A stretch of 64,000 nt of DNA. Source: Talpa occidentalis. Taxonomy: Eukaryota; Chordata; Mammalia; Eulipotyphla; Talpidae. Where the stretch lies: NCBI RefSeq assembly GCF_014898055.3, contig NW_023605194.1:101935258-101999257 (forward strand), read 5' to 3'. Within the stretch, counting starts at the first letter, position 1, and each line of letters starts with the position of its first letter. Both the position numbers and the translations under genes were made by a program. The notes beneath the pieces were generated by a model. That model saw only the letters and a list, made by a program, of their open reading frames with translations. It was not told the DNA's origin and did no database searches. Positions 11,540 through 23,427 of the stretch are shown here, one piece after another.

Positions 11540-14500
11540 CTAAAGGAAAAATAAGTTTGAAAAGTTGCCATGCCTCCATGAATCACACTGCAAATAAATT
11601 GTAATGCCAAGGATGATTCTCAGAAAGCCAATTCAGAACACTCAGAGTCTTAACTAAGAGGTTATGTACCTCTAATTCATTCTCTTTTATAAAGCTATTT
11701 TGAAAAATGAAAGAGCCAGTTTGTCACACCATAGTATCCTCACTTGAAATGCACATGAAGACTAAAAGCTATTTCACATGCCCCCCTATTAGGCCCGCCT
11801 TTGTCCTTTTCCCTTGGATTATTTTACATGAGATTGCTGGCATATAGGAAGGGTTGTGAAACATCTGCTGCTCAAAACACAGGCCCTTTGTTTGGTTTGT
11901 AGATACTCAGAGATAAGAACTTCAGAAGAGAAATTATCCAAATGGTCTTCAGTTTAATGAAGGCATCATGTTTGAGTATTTACGGTACACTGAGGCTAAC
12001 TGCCCTGGGTGATTAGAACCATTAGCTGACAGAACTTCTGCAAACGCTCAGATTAAGCTAAGAGATGGATTAAGCAATCTCCCAAGCAGAAACACTCTTT
12101 TCTGTTAGAGTCAAATTCTCTCAGTGATAAGAGAATCACAGAACATTCTGAAAAACCAGCATAAGTACCACACAGCTACTGTAAGCGAGAGTGAAAGTAA
12201 GAAGAATTACTTCTTTTACAAAGATACCAAAGCAAATAGCATATTGCACCAGAGCGCACAGGACTGGCACACAGTAGGTATGCAATACATTTTCTCTTTC
12301 TCATTGACTCCACCATTTGCCTCATTATTTCTGCCAAATACGGGAGGGTAATGCTTCCTCCATTTTCTTTACTACAAATTACAACATAGCAATGACTTAC
12401 ATTTGGCAGAATTCGAGGCATTTAGCCTCCTACTCTTGATCTTAAACTTATTTAGTGCCCTACTCAGAGTCTATAATGCTCCTGTGATCTCAAACATACC
12501 CACATTTTTAAAAACATACATACATCAAAAATTTTGTAGTCAGAGAAGCTGTTTTATTTTTAAAGGAAAGGAGATAGACATCTTGTTCAAACCTCAAAGG
12601 GCTATGTTATTGTTTCTCTCAACGGCAGGCAAGATCCTAGAGATGTAGATGCGGCTGATAAATCAATCAGCTCTCACTAGCAGACACCAGAGCAGGGCAG
12701 CACTGCAGGTGCTGTCGTGACTGCATGGCCTTATGATAAACCATCGACAGTTTTCTCTGAGAAACCCACATCCTAATCATCTGCTCCTCAGAAAAAAAAA
12801 AAAAAAAAAAGTTGAGGCGCTTAAAGTCTTACTGAATCATACAAGGCTAATCTTCTTTTCCAAGGTACCTGTACTATAACTTCCTTTTCCGGCACCAGTT
12901 TATTTCTATTTTAGATAGGAAATGCTGACCTTCCACTATACCAATCCTTTCTTCTTAGTCTGGCATCCCCTATTTCCCTCCTTTTTTGAAGGTAAAATGA
13001 CCACATCCATTCACTAAGTTTTGCCAATACAGTGCTTAATAGTCAGATGGTAATGAACACTTCACCATATGCAGGCTTGGGCGTCATCATCTCTAGCCTA
13101 CAGGCAGTAACCAACTCTGTTTTACCATAGCAAATAGCGCCACCTACCGAATTTATGAAAAACTGCCACAGCTAGAATGGCCCCAACCAGCTTCTTTTCT
13201 AAAGCATCTGAGCTTCATTCTGTTGTCTTAGATCAAGCATGAAAACTGGAGTAAATCAGGCCATGTGGTATTGTAATTATATTTTTAATGTTATTTCACA
13301 ATATTATTCAGATTTTTTTTCATTTCAAAATTTAGCTATATACCCAAACACGTCACATCTTCATGCTCCAGTCACAGGTAAGATACACAGACTACTTAGC
13401 AAATGTGGAGACTAAACAGAGTGATTAATCAACCTGCTTTGGGAAGAGAAAGCTTGTTAGTGACAAAGCTGGGGTTAGAACCCAGAGTTTCTGTTTTCAA
13501 GTGTAGGCTCATTTCCTGGACACTGGAAATAATCAGGGGTACCAGAGTAATCCCCAGGGAAAGAGGAGGTCCCAGGTTCCCTGCCCCACCCTAGGAAGGA
13601 TGGAGCTGAGCAGGGGCAGGCACAGAGGACAGGGAGTTTTCAGAAATTTCTCTCAATGCTGTCATAACCTATAAAGCTCCAGTAGCGGTTGAATCAATGG
13701 AAAGATCTTTCTCAAAATAACACATTGAAAATAAATTAGTTGGAATCTTGCATTTGCCAGGAGTGACAAAAGCTGTTTTCAATTATATCAACTGAAAGCA
13801 AGATTGCAAAAATATATACTTCTGATGACCTAAAAAATGAATTTGTAGAAAAGTGAGTCAGGAAAACTTTATGATGAATTAAGATACTGTATCAAGTATT
13901 CCTATTTATTACATGATATTGACACAAATACATTTGCAACTTATAATCTTATATATATATCATTCATTACTAGTATTCCTATTATATTTTGTAAGTAAAA
14001 TATTTTTAAAGGAAATGTTTCACATTTTAATATCTATAGTAATGTTTTCGCCTCGTTTTTAAACAAAGGACCCTGATTTTTCATTTTTAAGCCCAAGACG
14101 CTTATTTTAGGAGTACATTCGCTAGAGGTTCATTTGTTCCCAACAGCAGACCTCAACTCAAATTAGAGCGCTGAAGAATTTGGGAGGAGTGGGTTGTGGA
14201 ATGTTATTCAATTCTGAATTTCATCCTCATGGAATGGAAATGCATTTCTGGAAAAGATGTGTAAAAGAGAAGGAGTCTAGTCACAGAGGCAAAGATGGCA
14301 GCATGCCTCACCCTGATGGAGGCATCGTGGCCACAGTGATGGCGACACCAACAGGAAATGAACCAAACTGTATTTTAACCAGCTGTATTTTGTTGACCAA
14401 CAAAAATACAGCTGGTCGCTGGTCAAGCGACCAGCCCAACCTGACTTCTGTATCTCACTCATCTCTCCCAACAACACTGTGAGGTGGGCACTGGCACCAT

Positions 14501-15631
14501 TATCATAGTGCAAATGAGGCAGCGACACTTGGCATCCAGGCTAACTCATTCTCACACACATCTAGGCAGTAGCAGAGCTAGGACTGACCTCACACCTAAC
14601 TCCAAGCTCCTGACCATTCCACTCAAAGTCCACCACCAAAAAGCAGCTCCTCAGTGAGTGACACAGCTGCACTTTTCTCCTTGTGCCAAGCTCTCAAGGA
14701 CGGTGAGAACAAGAAGGCAAGCAGCCTGGCACGTGCCACACACACACACACACCCCCAACCTCTGTTTCTTAGCTTGACCTTTCAGTTCCTCCCATGAAA
14801 GACTCCACAATTCCCCTCCTCTGAGTCCCAAAGCAGTTTATGCTATTCTGTGCATTTATCATTTAACATTTATCATTATTTATGCATAGTTTTCCACACT
14901 AGTTTATAAACTACTTAAATGCAAGGATGTCATTGAATTATCTTTACACTTGCACAGCTCCCTATATACAGTGAGTACTATTCAGTTTACTAAATCAACC
15001 TAAATCAACCAATTTATATGTGAATTTTTATAGGTACAACCTATCTTAATTCCCTTTTAAGTTTTGAGTTGTAGGAAAAATAGACTGGAAGCCACTGATG
15101 AAAAAACCTTTGAATCAAAAACGTACATTTTGCATACAACTACACTTGTGATCTAAAACCCAATGAAAATGAAGGTAGAAAATACCTTGATGCCATCTCT
15201 ATTTGTAATTACACTCATGACCATTTAGCTTAAGAATTTGAATTTCACAAAAAAATGAGTATGTCACAACCTTGGAATTCACGTATTTTCCAAGACCACA
15301 CTGATATCACCGTGGCTAAGGAAGAGATTTATCCCACCTTTTGTCTTACAAGAGCTACGTCTGGGAGGGAGCTGAGTAAGAGAGCATATTCATTTTAAAT
15401 TAATACCAAATCCACCTCATATACCACACACCTACCCAGGTATTTCCTGGTGTCTTCCAGACCAGGAGATTGGTTTTTGGCTATTATTTATTCTATGAAA
15501 CTTCTAACTTGTACACTTTGGGTTCGGCTAAAGCTAGAGCTAGCTTCGCTCCCTTTTCCCAATGACCACCAGTGAGCACAGAGTCCTGCCTTCACCAGAA
15601 CCTTCTCAGCAAAAGGAAACCTGAAACTCAC
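11540..15631. other. FNIP2 intron 8
   Basis: A 4.1-kb intron. MIR-like relics in minus orientation are suggested near 13400-13520 and 14480-14600. Inverted repeats lie at 14379-14435, listed separately. A poly(A) occurs at 12790-12810. No gene is seen. Confidence 0.5.
14379..14435. repeat. Two overlapping inverted repeats
   Basis: The first pair is ccagctgtattttgttg at 14379-14395 against its reverse complement at 14398-14415, with one bulged base and a 2-nt spacer. The second pair is gctggtcgct at 14411-14420 and agcgaccagc at 14426-14435, perfect, with a 5-nt loop. The two share bases 14411-14415, so only one can form at a time. Confidence 0.9.
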
Positions 15632-15761
15632 CTCCTTGGAATGATGCCATTTTCCAGACTTGTTGTCTGACTTCGAAGCCAGCGGCGCTGGTAGCTACTG
15701 GAAGAGGATGCTGAGGAGCTTGGAGATGGGAAAGGTGTGATCAAGAGGCTGCTCAGGGAGG
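15632..15761 (-). CDS. FNIP2: FNIP2 exon 8
   Basis: The 130-nt exon has acceptor ...ttccccacag and donor gtgagt. It encodes (S)[20 protein letters not shown] then [20 protein letters not shown] and IPR. The Ser-rich SSS run and the [14 protein letters not shown] block are diagnostic of FNIPs. A (TG)13 tract sits about 62 nt upstream in the intron. Confidence 0.95.
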
Positions 15762-15823
15762 CTGTGGGGAAGAAAAGTGGAAAGTTGAGTACAGTGATGA
15801 GTTTTCATGCAGCTACATTAAAA

Positions 15824-15849
15824 ACACACACACACACACACACACACAC
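15824..15849. repeat. (AC)13 microsatellite upstream of exon 8
   Basis: Thirteen uninterrupted AC units. On the transcript strand this is (UG)13, about 62 nt upstream of the exon 8 acceptor. Confidence 0.95.
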
Positions 15850-16161
15850 TCGGATTTTACCAGTCACATCCAGCAGGGGGAGACTATAACTTCTCTTAGA
15901 GTAAAGAAAACATCCTTTTATTTTATTTTATTATTAGTATTTTTGAAAACATCCTTTCAGAAGGAAGACAGATTAAAAGAAACTGGGATTTCAAATACAG
16001 CAAGTACATCAATTATCAGATCCCACATTACAACTACAAAATACTTATTACATATTCAATCAGAGTGTTAGGTTGCAGATTTCTGATAAAATGGTCTGCG
16101 TGACTGTTTAGTTACCTGGTAACTAATGCCATACATAATTTAGCTTAAAAATATCAATTAA

Positions 16162-16435
16162 GGGGCCTCCCTGGTGGCGCAAGGGGTTAAGCACCGCTAT
16201 GAAGCAATCTGCAGCCTCTGCAGCAAGAGCTTGATCCCAGGCCAGCCAGGGAGCAATTCACATGGCGCAGCAGATCTCTCCCGTCTCGCCCGCTGCTCCC
16301 CTCAGCAGTGTATTTCAGTCAATCCACCTGTTCTGCTCCCCACTCTGTCTCTGGTGAATCCTCTTACCCCCTCGCACCTCTGGCCTGTACCCCAACTCTT
16401 TCTTATATGCATAAATAAACAAATCTTTTTAAAAA
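16162..16435 (+). mobile_element. tRNA-derived SINE, full-length copy 2
   Basis: The family has a tRNA-like head with A box (tggtggcgcaaggggttaag) and B box (GATCCC region), a conserved body (cacatggcgcagcagacctc, cagcagtgtatttcagtc, ctgctccccactctgtctct) and a tail with AATAAA motifs followed by TCTTT, which marks a T+ class SINE. Flanks atcaattaa at 16153-16161 and 16436-16444 form the target-site duplication. It is antisense to FNIP2. The same description applies to the other copies. Confidence 0.95.
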
Positions 16436-18965
16436 ATCAATTAAAAAAATGTCCTGTATTTTGAGGTGAAATCCAGGCAAATAAGTATTTCCCCAACACA
16501 ATATCCTCTCTCTTCTGTCCACCTCTCCTTCCCATCTCCAAATATATAATACTGGTTCTCCTTTCTCCCAGCCCTCCTGTTACTTCTTTGGCTATGAAAA
16601 AGCAACCTCTAGTTTTAAATATATTTTCTGGTTGGATTACTTATTTGCCTCTCAGCCTCTCGCTGCTTCCTCCCATGCATAGTATCAGGTGCTTACAGTT
16701 GGGCTCTCGGTAAGTGTGAGCTGACTTCGTTAACAGGGAAGGCCTGGTCCCTTTCAGGTAGGCAAAGGGCTTTTTCTCCAAATCACAGCTGCTTTACTAA
16801 CGCCTACTGGTTTGGAAGAATGGAGCCAGAGAGACTTGTTTTCCTTTTCCCTCCTAAGGATCAAGGAATTCAACATTGAAATGTCATCCAGTCCAGTGGA
16901 AAAGGAAATAGGGTGCTACTGATGGCTGGTCAACATGTTCAGCAGCAAATCACAGGACAAGGGAAATTGATTTCAATAAATATAGCATAGTATGCTCATG
17001 GGTATCATTTACTAAGGCAGTTTCCCCACACGAACATATTACATTTATATTTAAACTTTTATAGGCAGATGGAAAGTACCCGACTCCCTGACTTGAGTTA
17101 CTTGCTATTAATTATCGATAAGCCAACGAAGAGTGTCTATTTGTGCCAGGCAACTGGGATCTGGTGGTGGGAAGAGCATCGAACTGCCCAGACAAAATTA
17201 CAAAATTCTGACATATTGGTAACAATTTGAGATTTTTTCACAATAGAGATCTATAAGATGCCTTTCATCTAATCCAGTCAATGTTGATAGATTTTGTTAG
17301 GCAGGTCTTAGTCAATTTGTATTCCCTTGTGCCCAGGACAGTGCCTGAACATGACAGGCAATTAGTAAATTTTAATGGAATGTATGGCAGTCTGCACTGA
17401 AGGGTTACGCAGGCGAGGCTGGCTTCAGCAAGGTTCTCACCAGAATCTCTGAACCTCTGTTCAAGCTTTCAGCCTAAGGTAGACTAAAATCCCCAAAATC
17501 AAATCCACATTTCAAGTATCATTAAGCAGGAGATTTTACTGAAAATTCTGAAAGAAGCCAGGAGAGTGTTTTTCCTTAAAGTCACATAAAATTGGTTAAT
17601 AAAATCTCCCTGTGAGATACTTCTGCCCCCCCCCCAAGTTCTCAAAAGTCCCCTATAATAACCATACAATCCTCTCCACCCCAAACCTCCAGGGTCCCCT
17701 GTCTCATGCTAAAGCAAATCAACTTCTTGGAAGACGGAGTATCGGGCTGGCGGGTGGTATTTTATATTATAAACAGCTGTTTCCCTCAGTCAAAGAAGCA
17801 AGTTGTAGAGATGACTCTGTGGTCAGTTTATTCTTGAAATTGTCTATATTGCTGTATAATTCAGTTTAGCACGTGGAGTAAGAGCCCAGGTTACTGCTTC
17901 CAATCCTAGCTCTGTCATTCACCAGTTGTGACACTTTGGCAGTTTACTTAAATGTGAACAATAAAGTACCTCGGTATTTTTCATGAGAGCAGCAAGGAGC
18001 TAGTGGGTTGTGAATTGTTTAATGGATTGAAGCCAACATTTAAAGAGGAGAAAGTATACTGCAGCATTAATATCACCTGATGAAACTATACTTTACTATA
18101 TATGAAACATTTGTTACTGGATCAAGATGAAAATACATTATGAACTTCACACAAAAGGCAAAAAGCAAGTAAAAAAAAAAAACCACCGAACTATTTCATA
18201 AGGTTCCTGTAAGGATTACAAATGAATACATGTAAAATGCTTAGCCCAGTTTCTGATATAATAAAAGTTAGTTATTCACTCCCTCTGGCAATTCTTGGGA
18301 AAGGCAGACCAAGCAGTACATTTTAGAGTACTAAAAGGTTATTGTTCTGATTAATTATGGAAAGAACCTAGGACTCATAGTTGACATGAAAGGAAAGGGG
18401 AAAAAAATAAAAGTAATAAAAAACCAGAATATTCCTTTTCTCATCATAAAATGAATAATTATTTTATGGCAACTAAATGAAATGTTAAGTCAAAATGCTG
18501 GTTCAGGGTTATCAATCATTTCCTCATCACAAAGATATTTTAGTGTCACTTAGTAATTTTTTATCTAAAAGTACTGTGGCCTGTCACTGTCAGTCACATG
18601 TGCTAGGAAACAATACACTTACAACTTTCAAATGCAAGCACAGGTTCAATTTTGGCCTGCAACTCAATGTCATTCTCATGAGAAAAGGGTGGATTCAGAT
18701 ATTGATTCCACCAACACTCGGTGCCCTGGATGGCTGGCTGGCTCCTGGCTGGAAGGCAGTGAGGCCAGGGCCACAGGGAGCTTGACTGGGGGGATAGAGT
18801 AGGGGCTGCAGGCTCTGTCCAGCAGATGGCATGCCTTCGCTAAGGGCCTGGCTCCTCAGGACAACGAAAAGAGTTTTGGATGAGTGCTAAAAGTGAGGTG
18901 GGTTGTAGATCCTGCCCCGCCCCCAATGGTTTCTGTGAGTTAGGTAAAAAAAATTCTCTAACTGG

Positions 18966-19279
18966 GGCCTCCTTGGTGGTGCAAGGGGTTAAGATACAAC
19001 CTGCGAGGCTGTCTGCAGCCTCTGCAGCACAAGTTCAATCCCCGGCCGGCAGGGAGCTACCCACATGGCGAGCAGACCTCTCCTGTCTCACCCACTGCTC
19101 CTCTCAGCAGTGTATTTCAGTCAGTCTGCCTGTTCTGCTCCCCACTCTGTCTCTGGTGAATCCTCTCACACCCCCCCCCACAACTCTGGCCTGTACCCCA
19201 GCTCTTGTATGCATAGATAAATAAATCTTTTTTGTAAAAAAAAAAGTAAGTTAAGAAGGAGAATGAAAAGTTTAAAAAC
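18966..19279 (+). mobile_element. tRNA-derived SINE copy 3 with 3' extension
   Basis: SINE head to poly(A) spans 18966-19245. A further 34 nt (19246-19279) precede the right duplication. Left TSD aaaattctctaactgg is at 18950-18965, and right TSD aaaattctccaactgg at 19280-19295, with one mismatch. The extra bases are therefore part of the inserted unit. Confidence 0.9.
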
Positions 19280-21267
19280 AAAATTCTCCAACTGGTGCCT
19301 CGATTAAAAATGTGAGAATTTTGGTTAAATTATTCATAGGCTCAGTTTCAGCTTTAAAAGCGGCAAGTCTAACGCTACTTAATATTTTTAGTATCACTTT
19401 TCTTTTTAGAATACTTTTAGAGAAAAAAATTAGAAAAAAAATTAGCCAAAATCACATCTCCAGGAGATTTACATTTTATACCTGGCTAACTCTGAATTTA
19501 AAAAACTGTATTTTCATCCCATCCTCCTCTCTGAGAAGGATTCTTCAACTAGCATCCATTTAATCCCGTGGAGGTTAGCAATGAGGGAAATAAGGGTAAG
19601 TTTAAAGGAATAAAAATGCTGATTGCTGACTCTTCTTGGTCTGTGCCCTGCAAGCCCAAGATAAATGTGTAGCTTTCTCCTAAAATACATTTGCTAATTT
19701 GCAGGTTTACTAGAAACACTATAGTGGATTTAACTAAAGAATGTTCTGAAACGCTTAAGTCAAATCCATTGATACAAAAGCATTTGTAACAATTTGTATC
19801 AAAAGTATGCAAGGCACCTGGAGCAGAAAATTAATAGATACAGTCTCTTAAGAGCTTCTGAGGGGTTAAGAATCCCTGAAGAAAATTACAGTCATGGAAT
19901 AAACAAGATGATTTCAGACTGCGGTTACTAGAAAAATTAATATGATTCGTCTTTAAGCAACTAGGGCAAAGATTTGTGTGGGTGACAGAGGTAAATTCTT
20001 TAATCACTGATCAGCAAACACCTTTATGAAAACAAGATATTCTCAACTAAGACCTAAATGCCAACAAAAGCCAGTCATGGAAATGGACAAAGGAGAGGGC
20101 ACCCCAAATATGCCATGTGACAGAAAATGGATAACAGCAATTACTATTTTTAAAATCTATAGGTATTTCTCCTTGTATATATGGATGGATTCAAATAGCC
20201 CTGGGTGGCCATTATACCCCAGACACAATTCACATGCCTAAGGCTAGAGCAGTCAATCTGAGAGACGAGGCGGTTCTACCCTCATGGAACTCACACTACA
20301 GGAAAAAAAACAAACAAAAACTACAGGGAATTACAAGATAAACACAGAATGTGATCAATCACAAGGAACAACCATGACACTAGAAAAGGGAGGGCGAAAG
20401 TCAAGGGTCCAGAAGCAGCAGTAATTTCTTCACTGCAAAGTTTTGAGGTTGGACTTTAATGCTGCTGAAAACAAACAAACAAACAAACTGTGATTACAGT
20501 ATCAGATCCTTGGGACTGTGCAGGAACGGGAGATGGCGAATGTTCAGGGTCAAGTCTGAACTTGGCAAGTCTGAACCTGGCCTAAAGCAACAGGTTCCGA
20601 CTCTGCTCAACCAATCTTACTTGCAGGGAGACACCAGGGGGAGGACATTGCAGATAATAACTCCTAGTCTTCTGTCTCTTCTGCAGCTGGGACAAGACAC
20701 TGCTCTCTGTCTTTGGAAGCACTCCCATCAAAAATAAATTAATATGATTAGTGTGATTTCTGTTAAAACTCCTTACTTCCTCTCCCAGGTCATCTGCCTG
20801 CATTCTCCTCTCACTGTATTCCTGCCTTCTTTCTATTCCTTTGACACAAAGCTCCAACGCCTGTTCCCCCACAGCTCTTGTCTGAAATGCTCTTTGCTCT
20901 TATCCTCACAAAGCCCATAACCACTGGTATTCAAGTCTTAGGTGATATTTTACCCTCTGAGAGGGGTCTTCCACAAGCACCCCACTTGTTGGATTTTCCT
21001 CAGCAGTAACTGCAGACCTATATTTTATTGTTTACTATCTCTGTCTCGTTGATTTGATAGAAACTCCTCAAGATCAAGGATCATGTCTACTTGATCAGAG
21101 CTACTCTGTATCATAGAAAAGTGTCTATCATTGAAGATGCCCAAGAAATACTGCTGCATGAAGAATGAGCAAGCAAGAATGTGAAGGTCAGTGATGTCAG
21201 TCGTTAACTATGATAGAAAAAAGCACAAGAGAAACAAAAAAATCAAAGCTCCACGATAAATTTTGTT

Positions 21268-21316
21268 GCGTTTCGTTCTTTCGGTGGTGGTGTAGCTCCG
21301 AGACGAAACGAAACGC
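21268..21316. repeat. Imperfect inverted repeat with CpG-rich arms
   Basis: gcgtttcgtt at 21268-21277 is the exact reverse complement of aacgaaacgc at 21307-21316, with a 29-nt loop. The arms are CpG-containing in otherwise CpG-poor intron. Confidence 0.85.
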
Positions 21317-21729
21317 CTTTCACGTCTGTGGTCACAGAGTGTCCTGCATCCACTACACAGCTGTGATCTCTGTTAGTTGTAACACTGACGGCATGTCTCT
21401 TAGAGCTGCTGCTTATTTAAATTCTTGAAAAAAACACGAGGTTCCTTAAAGTTCAGCAGTTGTATATTTAATTACAACAGAATAAAATCATTTAAGGTCA
21501 ATTAGCAGAACTATAATCATTGCCTGATAGGAAATTCTCATTTTTAATCAAACATACCAACAAATTTTAGTTAATATATTTTAGTGCCCAAACTGCAAAA
21601 TGATTTTAAGACTATAAAGGTCTCAAAGACATGACAGGTACTGTAAGTTTTAATAAAATTCCTATCAAGCCCCCTGAGTAAACAGACAAAATGTTTTCAC
21701 TACCATGATTTCAAAACATCTCAAATTTT

Positions 21730-22235
21730 TAAAAGTAGACCTTCCTTTTTAGAGCCTTTTTAGATTAACAGCAAATCCGAATGGATGTACACAGATCTCC
21801 CATATAACCTCAGCCCCCACCCCCATTATCAACATCTCCCATCAGATTATAATTGATGAACCTACATTTACAAATCATTTTCACCTAGACTTCATATTCC
21901 ACATTAGGATTCATTCTTGGTATTGTATATTCTCTGGATTTTTACAAATATATTATGACAAATACCCACCACTATAGTATCAGAAAGCATAGTTTCACCC
22001 CTAAAAATGCTCTGTCCTCCACCAATTCCTGCCTTCTTTCACCATGGCAACCACTGACCTTTCTACTGTCTCCATAGTTTTGCCTTTTCCAGAATGTCAT
22101 ATAGTTGAAATTACATAGTGTAGCTTTTTCAGATTGGCTTCTTTCACTGAGCAATATGCATTTAAGCTTCCTCCAAGTCTTCCCATAGTTTGATCACTCC
22201 TTTCTTTTCAATACAGAGTAATATTCCATTGAGAA
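21730..22235 (-). mobile_element. Old L1 fragment (3' region), minus strand
   Basis: The plus strand shows the reverse complement of an L1 ORF2/3' UTR end: gaaattacatagtg, ggcttctttcactgagcaat and gagtaatattccattg. It is diverged, with no intact frame. The boundaries are approximate. Confidence 0.7.
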
Positions 22236-22395
22236 ACAGCTTAAAATGTTAATTCCTTATCTAGGACATAAACTCTAGCTCAGCCTTTATGAGCAAACTG
22301 TAACCTCCTTTGTCTTTGTATCCTTAGCATGTGCCCTAAGAATAAAGTGTCTACAAAGACTTTTGGAAAGCATAATTCTTTTTTTTTGTTCTTTG

Positions 22396-22423
22396 ATATA
22401 TATATATATATATATATATATAT
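22396..22423. repeat. (AT)14 microsatellite
   Basis: Uninterrupted AT dinucleotides in intron 7 of FNIP2. Confidence 0.95.
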
Positions 22424-22582
22424 CCATATAGATATATGAGTTATTTTGCCTGACTTCATAGATAGGAATTTATACTGAAATTACACTGACTTTATAGATT
22501 AATTTATTGCACATGCTTATTTTGCTTGGAAACATAAATGACAGTTTGCTATGACACTGTTGATACTTTTCACTTTAAAAAA

Positions 22583-22799
22583 ATGCAGGCGCGCTCTTCA
22601 TCAACCTTCTCCCTCTGCAAAGCAGCAGAGGCAGCTCTCTGCCCAAGGCTGTAGTCTGCGACTATGCACACTCTCTTTTAACAAACCTGTCCCTTTCAGG
22701 GCGGCTCTGTCTGCCCACTTGTGTCTGTGCAAGCATCCTTGACTTCCCTTCCTTCCCTTTTTATAATAAACCTGCCCTTTTGAATACATAAAAAAAAAA
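22583..22799 (+). mobile_element. Unassigned retroposon-like segment with poly(A)
   Basis: A GC-richer segment ends in AATAAA about 20 nt before an 11-nt poly(A) run, and its middle (caacaaacctgtccctttc-like) recalls the R/U5 part of a retroviral LTR. I find no clear flanking duplication, so the class is uncertain. Confidence 0.4.
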
Positions 22800-23355
22800 A
22801 TCTCTAAGAGAGTATTTCTATTTCAATGCATACTGAGCTGCCTCAAACCTTGTAACCACCACACTACATTCCTTTACTGGCACGCATACAATTGAACCCA
22901 TTCCCAGGGACAGTGTCTTAGGTTGACATCAAACTTTTGTAAGAAACAATGTCTGACCTTGTCTCCTATTCTAGTTCCCATTTCCCACAATAACACTAGA
23001 AAAACTGATGTCAAATTTATTATACATAAACATCTATAAATATTAAATTTTAAATAAAATGGATGTATTTCTTACTTTATTTTCTTAATACGTTCCAAAA
23101 ATTCAAGGAATAAAGGCAAAGCTTGGCATAAACTGCTATTATAATGTAAAAAAAAGTTTATTATTTAAAATGTCCCTTTACTGAAGGACACTTCTGTGCA
23201 CACTCCTAGGTCTCTTTAGACTTGTGAGACCATCTTAGACTATAGAGCAGAATAAAAAGCAGACCAGAAGATGAGGTCAATCTGTCTTCTATTTTCAAAC
23301 TACTGCACCTTTATGGAGAGTTCACTCTATTAGCTAAACCATCAAAAGGTAGTAC

Positions 23356-23427
23356 CTGATCGAGCAATGCCACTGTCCCTGTCTTCATTCTGGCCTCTGC
23401 TTGGCATGTCAACTGGTGTGCTGTGTG
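23356..23427 (-). CDS. FNIP2: FNIP2 exon 7
   Basis: The 72-nt exon has acceptor ...tatctcag and donor gtacta. It encodes (A)[19 protein letters not shown] then IARS. [21 protein letters not shown] is shared by FNIP1 and FNIP2 and lies in a regulatory, phosphosite-rich loop. Confidence 0.94.

Larger units (their letters stand above)
19296..23355. other. FNIP2 intron 7, distal part
   Basis: A MIR-like relic lies just before this stretch near 17870-17990. Inside it I see an L2-like hint at 20230-20360, the inverted repeat at 21268-21316, an old L1 at 21730-22235, an (AT)14 at 22396-22423 and a poly(A)-ended retroposon candidate at 22583-22799. The rest is unassigned. Confidence 0.5.

Noticed and set aside
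21304..21316. Interferon-response element (cgaaacgaaacgc)
   Set aside because: The GAAA half-sites are one base too close for the usual GAAANNGAAA arrangement, and the inverted repeat explains the pattern.
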